Shown here: piece by piece, positions 23,201-28,532 of the stretch
Position numbering within the stretch: position 1 is the stretch's first letter
Layout of the letters: each line of letters begins with the position of its first letter
From: Pyxidicoccus xibeiensis
Lineage (GTDB): Bacteria > Myxococcota > Myxococcia > Myxococcales > Myxococcaceae
Direction: 5' to 3'
Assembly: GCF_024198175.1 (NCBI RefSeq)
Contig: NZ_JAJVKV010000005.1
Coordinates: 310,001-374,000, forward strand
DNA length: 64,000 nucleotides
Position numbers and translations under genes: made by a program
The notes under the pieces: model-generated
The model's input: the letters and a program-made list of their open reading frames with translations, nothing else
What the model was told of the DNA's origin: nothing
Databases searched by the model: none

Positions 23201-25813
23201 TTCGTCCAGGACCGGGCCGGCTTCGGCACGTCGGTGGCGCCGCCGGCCGGAGCGCTGTCACTCAAGCTGGAGCTGGACCCGGCGCGGGTGACGCAGGAGC
23301 GCATCTTCGAGCTGTGGCTGTCGTTCACCCTGACGCGCACGGGCGGCGCGGTGCTCGGCGAGCTGGAGACGACGCCCGGCATCCGGAGCGCGGCCACGCG
23401 CGTCGCCCTTCGTCAGGACACGCCAGGCTCGGGCAGCGGCACGCTGGGGCTGGTGGGCTTCGCCCGGAACTTCGAGGCCGCGCTCTCCGTGCCCGGCGCC
23501 TTCAAGCGCAAGGTGGCCACGGGCGTGGACCGCTTCACGCCTTCCGCGTCGGCTGCCGCGGGCGCGGTGTGGGCGGTGCGCGTGGGACTCACGCCCCAGG
23601 AGGCCCTCTCGTATCGCATCCAGGACGCGGGAGCGCCGGCCCTCTTCGCGCCGAGGCCCGTGTCCAACACGCTGCAGAGCCGCCAGCACGTCCCCCTGTA
23701 CGACTACGTGACGGGGACGGGCATCAGCCCCACGCCGTCGCGCTTCGCCGACTACACGGACGTGGACCTGGACGGGTGGTGCCAGCAGACGTTCGAGGCC
23801 ATCGACGGCGTCCTCACGCCCCGGTTCACGGCGCCCCTCCAGCTGGTGGGCCGCTTCAAGGCCACGGACTACCTGCAGCGCGTGCTGGACGGGAAGAAGG
23901 CGCTGGCCCGGCTCGCCAGCCTGTGGATGGTGCCCGTCTTCGAGGGTGAGAGCGCGGACCCGGCCCAGGCGCGGGAGGCCTTCTTCCAGCAGCTGCTGGT
24001 GCGGCTCGGCGCGGCCTACACCACGCGCGCGGCGGTGGAGTTCCACGCGAGCGTGAATGCCGGCACCGGCACGCCGCAGGGCGACGCCCCGCCGAGGCTG
24101 TTCGGCGACGTGACACGCGTCCCGGACCTCACGCCCCCTGCTCCAGGCGGGCCCGGGGACTCGTCCAGCACGCTGACGTTCAGCTCGCCCAAGCTCCAGC
24201 TCCAGACGGCGGCGGCCCAGCCGCTCACGTTCCTGCTGAGCGCGCCGGACACGGTGCGGGGCGCGGGCGGCGAGGTGGTGCCCGCGGTGGAGCTGTCCCT
24301 CCAGTACGACGGGGCGCGCATCGAGCACCAGATTGGCTCCGTCGCGGGCATCGAGGGCTACCAGGCCTCCACCTGGCTGGGCTTCGTGCTGCCGGAGGAG
24401 GACGGACCGCTGAAGGCCGGGCTGGGCCGCTTCGAGGTGCCCATGGTGCTGCGGGCCTTCCCCGCCAGCCCGAGCATGGCCACGCAGTCGGGCCAGGCGA
24501 CGTACCCGCTGGACACGGCGGAGCTGGCCCGGCTGACGCGCTGGGACTACGCCTTCACCTACGCGCTGCCGTTCCACTACCCTCAGGACCGCGTGTACGG
24601 GACGGTGGAGTTCAACCTGCGCCAGACGCCCGCGCTGCTGGCCGCCCTGGAGGATGCCTTCGCGCAGCTCGCCGAGTTCGTGGCCGTCTTCCCGGCGGTG
24701 AACGAGGACCTGGTGACGCTGCTGGGCAGCATCGACGCCACGACGGACCCGGTGGTGGACAAGGAGAAGGTCGACCGGGCGGCGGTGGCGGTGGTGTCCT
24801 TCCTGCGGCTCGTCGAGGACCTGGTGCGCGCCGCGGGAGGAGACCCGCGGCAGCTGCTGAGCGGGGACGGGCCGGTGGGCCCCGGGCTCGTCGTCGACAA
24901 GCGGCCCCGCTCGCTCCAGGGCTCGGCGCAGCTCACGTACTCCTTCTACGTGCAGGAGGGGAGCGTCGACTACGAGGACACCGTGGGCGCGCTGGTGGTG
25001 TCACTGGTGGGCGAGCGTCCGGGGGGCATGGGGATACCCGAGGTGCTCGTGGCGCCGGACGACTACGAGTGCGTCCGCTACCAGCCCTCGGAAGGGCCCT
25101 GCGCGGGGACGGACCGCCTCTGCTTCGTGTACCGCCGCAAGCAGGGCGCGGGGCCGGACGGCTCGTACCTCACCGCGAAGGAGGGGCAGACGATTGCGGA
25201 CCGTCAGGTGGTGCTGCCGGAGCTGGACCTGCTGGAGCGGCAGGACGCGTGGGCGACGGTGTACCTGGACCGCAACCGCGAGCTGGTGGAGGGCCGGCCG
25301 TCGGCGGAGCCCTTCGTCTACACCACGCCCGAGGTCCGCTTCTCCAGCCCGCTGTACCCCACCAACGATGCGCTGGCGGTGGTGAACGTGGCGGAGCTGG
25401 GCTCCGGGAATCCGCCGAAGCCCATCACCCGCACGCTGCCGGAGCAGCTCCAGACGCTGTTCGACGCGCTGCTGGCGAACAACACGCAGGCGCGGCTGAC
25501 CTTCCAGGTGGAGGTGACGTACGCGTACCCGCTGAACCCGGGGCTGTCGGACGTCACGCTGCCGGTGCTGATGCAGGCGCCCCTCACGGTGGAGCTGAAG
25601 GGGAGCGGGCCGGGCTTGCTGGAGACGATGGTGTCCGACTGGAGCGCGGCCATCGAGCTGTGGTTCAGCACGTACGTGCCGAAGGGCGGTGGCACGCTCT
25701 GGCTCGACCTGACGGTGATGTCCGACCTGACGGAGCAGCCGATGCCGCTGCTGCGCCTGCGCCGGCTCTGCCTGCCCGTGTCCGCGGTGCAGCCGCCGCT
25801 GGCGACGCGGTAG
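14207..25813 (+). CDS. Giant 3868-residue protein with GT-B-like N-terminus, beta repeats and LysM-like segments
   Basis: One unbroken frame of 3868 residues with no signal peptide. Residues about 36-590 look like a GT-B glycosyltransferase fold: a first strand and glycine loop VVRIIVDSTPGYGHQASS (38-55), then near 410-450 VLFVQLGFVPPP and PPMFEGANTTVVALNTGKPYL, which has the shape of the nucleotide-sugar loop (E-G-x-N-T...G-K-P). From about 600 to 1640 come beta-rich units, three marked by PWNL at 686, 805 and 1178; residues 1465-1640 are Val/Ile-rich alternating strands. LysM-like segments lie near 1985-2035, 2484-2528, 2529-2575 and 2579-2627, and an Ig-like segment near 2838-2915. The last 950 residues are unassigned. 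ATG 14207 has GGAG 11 bases upstream. Domain calls are by eye; overall function unknown. Confidence 0.8.
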   Translation: MPTFPPFKFLNDTTQALRDQHSAESLERFRQDVNTQPVVRIIVDSTPGYGHQASSMFVLRRLVGAVNGPWRGFGYAGTVEVYYQEMDPQDPVLPKLHALLPELQGAANGIIGNATVRLKDLDTAAPAAWVRWGFSGGYDTPNTTPGTSIKARFFVLTQPYRWAVKLPPDPYKPGNLLMWDLPPSSGVRPAKAFVNYDKQFPNGPDWRGFQVAERAYMLQVQELTNADWNYYQGAGFPAGVQRIAAALQYLTRADTLNQVSLKPLAGVNFPSTSVYEDPVPERIVLEMVAVRTLLEVSEKVIKPPIILNFGNYQPGARQDATFKYLQGLLAGGPTTYETNLGLLASTPLGTPLSRQLWLAAVQARARRQASFQLPGSDTQYLLVDFLTDNVPVQELVKWVTSAPKRVLFVQLGFVPPPIFNHVMLKAGLPPMFEGANTTVVALNTGKPYLNTARPGEANIRYPTGYLGQENASEPVRSLQGIANQIQAQLDTWPARREQAPTLVMAAFMAQVQFPENKYNQYFQSLQAYYQQPQNEKLNIALGLAAELASQVVTQGVLLEEAGAEAVGGGRVQGDSVLMELAEAVPSTLQELYQTLQDLIDQGGQVDLLADVFDSGAIHDTYAALLEQTGGQLLITGAKATADGTPVSSVTLTGQTQAFGVKTGVTFTFTELFGQIDSAARFTASLPWNLDGVPWIVFDRPFLQVLASESGTSPSTFVGGRVKGSDFELGMALPVQDGRVVVRGEFDTLKTVSDFFALAGGVDLAAALPAPLMALGGIGVRYTELAYDTSASALDYVAVRLETASPWNLFDRLQLEDLSATVTVLQPANLQGRQTKASFRGMVRIGTKPESPRIEVGAEVPGLVLRGQLADPSLPLDDVLQVFWPGVTPAWPGGNVPTFTQLSLSYQTDTRAYNVGARLVLDWPITIAGTTVLTVSDLSLTLDGSPGAGQGSLGGSVVVLPDSAKLGLYLGAAWLGGNAGWRFEARQTSGVLSISDLLKEYLGWNTTLDISVDGLGLSVETATSSFEFTAKTAAPWVIPIDTGIQIFGDMKVGYNGGTPTLGPDLVRTGVATVPMRAPNGQRLLALAGVEARKPGWFGELNANIKWRGIDLTVFYNFDPEVSSYGVTWGVLTGKIEDKLVDGKVHKVATLRFTEGTTLGSMVETMVSWATGTQFGLGAPWNLLNDITLNNLALTYDFTAGKVGFELDIGPIELGFARITAITVTYRSDAPDPADNGVIVSLKGSFFWQSDPSAPLEWDATKPETTPAPPGNGNKYFDLRLLAMGQHVTLDCFRDADSVQKAIACMANLPEPTPGEIPPVRFDPQSGWLIGADFGVLKVETGPEEAEAPPKYLLTVQTVFNDPHLYALRLALDGPAAKVFKGLDFQVMYRQVSDTVGVYQSEITLPDVMRHLSVGAYSLTLPVFGIAVYTNGDFLVDIGFPWNEDFSRSFTIEAIIYPGIPVLGSAGLYFGKLSSATTNKVPQATNGTFNPVIVFGLGLQVGFGKSIEYGILKAGFSVTAVGILEGVIAKWNPYALADSGSQPGSQLQGDYYFWMRGTVGLIGKVYGSVDFSIVKADVNVVVKLLMQLTYESFVSLAITVIASVDVSVSVKINLGLFKVSIDFSFSMRLKETFAIDNSGTAPWQVASGAQARGRLRAPVERRLRDLRADAPGLLALAQSAPPAWTNLVAAPAPAPLTGYVAPGLTVARDEWKTAATPADQVPCYVALLLIDSVPAAGRDGDASARKAAGDAPDTSFETLSKMVLRWVVAALQPAPLTAAQVDALLLHEADLERLTNEVLVSTSDTPTPIPLDAIQQFLTRQFKLTLRLPPDAALSADVTCFPAPPDLKLVLPAYGQSYPGASYTFGGYNALDTATLRQLRAWFDDLAVQVQREQGAAPPLSAALAEQSLSMAGWMFSDYFLLLARQMVRALRDSLRDFKYPLQAGQTPDQVVSWVDTQGQLGGAFTLGDLFAANASHPLTAGKTLAVGGDTTYPTASGDTLQSVASRFGVALEVLAEQSANGQVKDLFAAQAPDGTAAPYLDVPHLERFPVGALLAEAQRVGALQNLSGMASRYNLHGLRLPTAGIQPKAMGMWVRQGKNGPELPPQAGLYALTGQQFPLPVLEADKPFNATFDDTSGPAWLDFVDGAGKPTSTLVLSLKPGTRDATRLDKVTAYARSLRLDVPLLGGLGVGDLVHGEPSNYPFTSATAWQATGPALTLPYGAPPAGVQALKLWRLPDAMTSLPDLTTRAVDPRFSVQLARFDEATGDTVKGAVGSYGWASSIGFTVKRIPAVDGSPASATTYEVVGAGGNDIVLLERLLDQVRDDDAFYDLLVLGYPAGAAPGSGVRTDAVDGVTFGLAQVNLSTETRPPDSARALFATQVEAAAKPRLLNTPSGFVRLLWEASITRSGGFFLYYFDGAEKRGLPDAIFNDRGEATLTLIAVYSRPAGEAARDRLTGFMNAVVTGDPLDTSNAVVFAQANPPVTTVTAGAQDTLDALAYAFYSDPADVAEANASVPLRAGATLEVDEGVYQAPPGGITLAAVAARFGTTVAALNQANPKWPGGLPDPLSFPAAIRLPLLSLKVGTSAHTATLADVSGFYGQSLTALAAHNRLVQGLFATGQALSIPGGPRVRASLVPPGVQSLNTLRPAPVPVPDDPNAPDFARTFLLNAFSLLSQQVADNVDFKESKPGLPAGPTDPDADAGTDKLRRPRALMDVSTWAFDQAVPYSRFAKTALASAAGLPPASQSPYLGVGKLLQVSFGWQDYYGNRLVTTLSDPAPGDTGPLNQPPVLTGYTDPLVALGQWPSVASSWQVLPGTGGQKPSLELELGFDPSRYQGLLSAAPTDATTLVATFTQPVDAASAADVSRYSVEPGIQVSRAVPSADGRTVTLTVSPLTQGEAYTLGVSDVKVRDGDLRFSGQAGFVPGNPAARSSSVQRNAQQDLRTYTQLYYQLTDPNGLGLSVESSLLPGTGGLPLGQAQVDALKGWLFGIGGGTSIFAFVQDRAGFGTSVAPPAGALSLKLELDPARVTQERIFELWLSFTLTRTGGAVLGELETTPGIRSAATRVALRQDTPGSGSGTLGLVGFARNFEAALSVPGAFKRKVATGVDRFTPSASAAAGAVWAVRVGLTPQEALSYRIQDAGAPALFAPRPVSNTLQSRQHVPLYDYVTGTGISPTPSRFADYTDVDLDGWCQQTFEAIDGVLTPRFTAPLQLVGRFKATDYLQRVLDGKKALARLASLWMVPVFEGESADPAQAREAFFQQLLVRLGAAYTTRAAVEFHASVNAGTGTPQGDAPPRLFGDVTRVPDLTPPAPGGPGDSSSTLTFSSPKLQLQTAAAQPLTFLLSAPDTVRGAGGEVVPAVELSLQYDGARIEHQIGSVAGIEGYQASTWLGFVLPEEDGPLKAGLGRFEVPMVLRAFPASPSMATQSGQATYPLDTAELARLTRWDYAFTYALPFHYPQDRVYGTVEFNLRQTPALLAALEDAFAQLAEFVAVFPAVNEDLVTLLGSIDATTDPVVDKEKVDRAAVAVVSFLRLVEDLVRAAGGDPRQLLSGDGPVGPGLVVDKRPRSLQGSAQLTYSFYVQEGSVDYEDTVGALVVSLVGERPGGMGIPEVLVAPDDYECVRYQPSEGPCAGTDRLCFVYRRKQGAGPDGSYLTAKEGQTIADRQVVLPELDLLERQDAWATVYLDRNRELVEGRPSAEPFVYTTPEVRFSSPLYPTNDALAVVNVAELGSGNPPKPITRTLPEQLQTLFDALLANNTQARLTFQVEVTYAYPLNPGLSDVTLPVLMQAPLTVELKGSGPGLLETMVSDWSAAIELWFSTYVPKGGGTLWLDLTVMSDLTEQPMPLLRLRRLCLPVSAVQPPLATR

Positions 25814-25831
25814 GCGCACGAGGAGGCAGCC

Positions 25832-25893
25832 AGGCGTGGCATGGTGGAAGGGAACCCGTGATGACCCGGAGGCCCTCCACCCATGCCACGCCT
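25832..25893 (+). promoter_or_regulatory. Long inverted repeat overlapping the start of the next gene
   Basis: Arms 25832-25852 and 25873-25893 are reverse complements over about 20 positions, apart from one mismatch and one bulge: the left arm begins AGGCGTGGCATGG and the right arm ends CCATGCCACGCCT. The loop of about 20 bases holds the GGAGG ribosome site (25868-25872), and the right arm contains the ATG at 25883. In RNA read through from the giant gene this would bury the start codon. Confidence 0.6.
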
Positions 25894-26665
25894 GAAGCTT
25901 CCCACCTTCGGGGTGGGGCTCGTGGGGTTGATGGCCACGGCCAGCGCGCTGGCGTGCGGCGTCCTGGGTGGCAAGGGCGCTCGCGACGTACAGCTGCACG
26001 TGGAGGTGGCCTCGCCATCGCTGGAGGTGGGCGCTGATGCCCAGGTATGGACGTGCGCCCTCACCATCACAGGCTCGTCGGGCACGACGGTGGACGTGAG
26101 CTACGTGGGGCCTCCGGGGAACCAGCCGCACACCTTCCAGAACTTCGTGGCGCTCTGGCGGGCCAGCGTGGTGCCGTGGGGCGTGGTGCCCGAGGCGAGG
26201 CTGACGGTGCCGACGGATGGGGAGACGGGCTCGCTGGTGCTGATGGACGTCTCGATTACCCGGGCCGAGTACACCACGGCCTATGCGGTGGGGCCGGAGG
26301 TCGATGACATCTGCGCCTCGGCCCTGCTGGAAGCGGATGGGTCGGCGGGGCCGGTGGACGCGGTGACGGCGAAGATTGTCTCCCTGGGCGCCGACTCCCT
26401 GACGGTCCGCTACCACACGCTCGACGGCTACCTGCCCGCGACGGCCGGGAACTGGCTGGGCCTGTGGCGGGGGAGGGTGAGCCCCTACCATGCGCCGGCG
26501 GAGGCGCTGGCCCGGGTGCCCATCCCGCAGGACGTCACGGACGGGGACGTGGACATCAACGGCGTCAAGTTGGAGCCGGACTTTCCGCACACGCTCATCT
26601 ACTTCATGGACAAGGACCTGAAGTCCGCGGCGGTGGTGCTCCAGTTCACGCCAGTCGCTCGGTGA
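25883..26665 (+). CDS. Lipoprotein paralogue of the first operon gene
   Basis: 260 residues. The N-terminus (MPRLKLPTFG, hydrophobic run, SALACG) is a lipoprotein signal with the Cys at residue 25. The mature part repeats the two-unit beta layout of the protein at 9887: a first half with GNQPHTFQNFVALWRA and VLMDVSITRAEYTTAYAVGPEVDDICAS, and a second half with GNWLGLWRG and a final strand LIYFMDKD. The first halves share AYA(V/T)GP(E/D)V, so common ancestry is convincing by eye. It is therefore the membrane-anchored version of the soluble protein that opens the operon. It may be co-transcribed with the giant gene, 69 bp upstream, subject to the hairpin at its start. Tandem hairpins follow its stop. 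Function unknown. Confidence 0.82.
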   Translation: MPRLKLPTFGVGLVGLMATASALACGVLGGKGARDVQLHVEVASPSLEVGADAQVWTCALTITGSSGTTVDVSYVGPPGNQPHTFQNFVALWRASVVPWGVVPEARLTVPTDGETGSLVLMDVSITRAEYTTAYAVGPEVDDICASALLEADGSAGPVDAVTAKIVSLGADSLTVRYHTLDGYLPATAGNWLGLWRGRVSPYHAPAEALARVPIPQDVTDGDVDINGVKLEPDFPHTLIYFMDKDLKSAAVVLQFTPVAR

Positions 26666-26700
26666 CCGCGGGCTCCGCGGTGTTGTCTGTCTTGTGACAG
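26665..26700 (+). terminator. Tandem hairpins ending the giant-gene operon
   Basis: ACCGCGG-GCT-CCGCGGT at 26665-26681 is followed by the T-containing stretch GTTGT, then CTGTC-TTGT-GACAG at 26687-26700. The first stem overlaps the last base of the stop codon. Confidence 0.55.
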
Positions 26701-26735
26701 TGCCGTAGCGGCCGCGCCCCGGGCCCCGTGCCAGG

Positions 26736-28496
26736 ATGCCGCGCGTGTCACTTCCGCTGCTTGCACTGCTCCTCTCCCCGCTCGCGGCGACCCCCTCCGA
26801 GGCGCCGGACACCCCGAGTGCCCAGGTGAACTACGAGGATGTCCTCGTCCAGTGGGGCTTGGCTCAACATTGCCGCGAGGTGGACCCGGAGCCAGAGGGC
26901 AAGCCGCTGGAGGCGGTGCTGGTGGCGCTGGAGGACGTGGTCGCCGAGAGCGACCCGTACCCCGGCTTCCTCAACCTCGTCCACGCTCGCACGCGCGAGG
27001 AGGTCGTGCGCCGGGAGGTGCTGCTCACGGAGGGGCAGGCCTACTCGGCGGCGCTCGCCGAGGAGACGGCGCGCAACCTGCGCGAGCTGGGCATCTTCGC
27101 CGTGGTGCGCGCCGTGGCGGTGCGCGGCGAGACACCCGGCTCGGTGGCGCTGCTCATCGTCGCCAAGGATGTCTGGTCGCTGCGGCTCAACAACGACTTC
27201 TCCGCCGTGGGCTCGCTGTTGCAGTACCTGCGCCTGCAGGCCACCGAGGACAACTTCCTCGGACGCGGCAAGAAGGTGGCGCTCGACTTCGTCCTGCTGC
27301 TCGACACGTACTCGCTGGGGCAGAGCTACATCGACAAGCAGCTGCTCGGCAGCCGCTGGACGCTCGACGAGTCCGTGGCCGTCATCCTCGGCCGGGAGAG
27401 CGGCCGGGCCGAAGGCAGTCGCGGCAACCTCGTCCTCGCCCGGCCCCTGTACTCGCTGGCCACGCGCTGGAGCCTCAGCACTCAGCTCGCGTGGAACATG
27501 GAGACCTCGCGCACCTTCCGGGGTGCGGACGTCTGGCAGCTCCCATACCCGGACGGCGCCCCCGTGCCCTACGTCTACAACGTGCGCGAGCTGACGGGCA
27601 GCGTGCTCTACCTGCGCTCCTGGAGCGGCGACCTCAAGTGGGAGGCGGGCGGCGGGGCGGGGGCCTACCACAAGGCGTACTCGCCCCCCGTGGAGTCCCG
27701 CCTGGACACGGGGCAGAGCGAGTGGTTCCAGGCCCGCTACCTTCCCCGCACCGAGGATGCGCTCTACGCCACCGGCTCCCTGCGCCTCTACCAGCCCCGC
27801 TTCGAGGTGCTGCGCGACGTGGACACCTACTCGCTGTCCGAGGACTTCCAGGTGGGGCCCTCGCTGACGGCCACCCTGCGCTATGCGCCACCCCTCTTCG
27901 CCTCCGCCTCGCACTTCGCGGAGTCCGGTCTCGCCGCGCGCTACCGTGTGCGTCTGGGAGATGCGCTCACCACCGTGTCCGCCGCCGGCACGCTGCGCCG
28001 GCAGCTCGGGGGCGGCGCGGGGTGGACGAACCGCCGCTGGGCCATGGAGGTCCACCAGGTGTCCCCACGTGTGCTGGGCGGGCGCTTCGTCGCGCGCGGG
28101 CTGCTGGACGTGAACGTCGACGCCGTGAACGAGCGCGTGGCGCTGCTCGGCGGCGGCAACGGGCTGCGCGGTGCCGGCGTGGACGCGTACGCGGGCCGCC
28201 GGGTGCTGCTGTTCAACGTGGAGTACCGCACCCCGCCGCTCATCATCCGCACGCTGCACGTGGGCGGCGTGCTGTTCTATGACGCCGGGAGCGCGTTCGA
28301 CCGGAGTCCGGAGCTGGTGCAGTCGGTGGGAGTGGGCCTGCGGCTGCTGCTGCCACAGTTCAACATCATCCCGTTCCGGTTCGACTTCGGGTACGTCCTC
28401 GACGGGGACAGGCCCCCGGTGGGAAGCCGCTTCCTGGCGGGCGGTGGACAGATTACAGACAACCGGCCCACCTTCCTCGACACCCCGCTGAGGTAG
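26736..28496 (+). CDS. Omp85/BamA-type outer membrane protein
   Basis: 586 residues with a signal peptide (residues 1-20). Residues about 60-150 form one POTRA-like unit (REEVVRREVLLTEGQAYSAALAEETARNLRELGIFAVVRAVAV), followed by a beta-barrel of about 400 residues made of alternating aromatic strands. Near the C-terminus it has the barrel signature GLRGAGVDAYAGRRVLLFNVEYR, the G-x-R-G-Y-like element of BamA, TamA and FhaC relatives, here GLRGAG. It probably inserts into the outer membrane and assists insertion or secretion of a partner. A single POTRA makes it smaller than BamA (about 800) and nearer ShlB/FhaC or TamA-like relatives. It follows the giant-gene operon after tandem hairpins; whether it serves that operon is an open question. 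ATG 26736 has no strong ribosome site. Confidence 0.85.
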   Translation: MPRVSLPLLALLLSPLAATPSEAPDTPSAQVNYEDVLVQWGLAQHCREVDPEPEGKPLEAVLVALEDVVAESDPYPGFLNLVHARTREEVVRREVLLTEGQAYSAALAEETARNLRELGIFAVVRAVAVRGETPGSVALLIVAKDVWSLRLNNDFSAVGSLLQYLRLQATEDNFLGRGKKVALDFVLLLDTYSLGQSYIDKQLLGSRWTLDESVAVILGRESGRAEGSRGNLVLARPLYSLATRWSLSTQLAWNMETSRTFRGADVWQLPYPDGAPVPYVYNVRELTGSVLYLRSWSGDLKWEAGGGAGAYHKAYSPPVESRLDTGQSEWFQARYLPRTEDALYATGSLRLYQPRFEVLRDVDTYSLSEDFQVGPSLTATLRYAPPLFASASHFAESGLAARYRVRLGDALTTVSAAGTLRRQLGGGAGWTNRRWAMEVHQVSPRVLGGRFVARGLLDVNVDAVNERVALLGGGNGLRGAGVDAYAGRRVLLFNVEYRTPPLIIRTLHVGGVLFYDAGSAFDRSPELVQSVGVGLRLLLPQFNIIPFRFDFGYVLDGDRPPVGSRFLAGGGQITDNRPTFLDTPLR

Positions 28497-28532
28497 CTCC
28501 GCCCGGCATGGCGCAGTGGGCGCTGACGTCCC

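Noticed and set aside
9887..26665. The giant operon as a type VI secretion, extracellular contractile injection or Tc toxin locus
   Set aside because: No sheath, tube, baseplate, ClpV-like ATPase, VgrG, Rhs or TcA/B/C signature is present. LysM-like segments alone are not enough.
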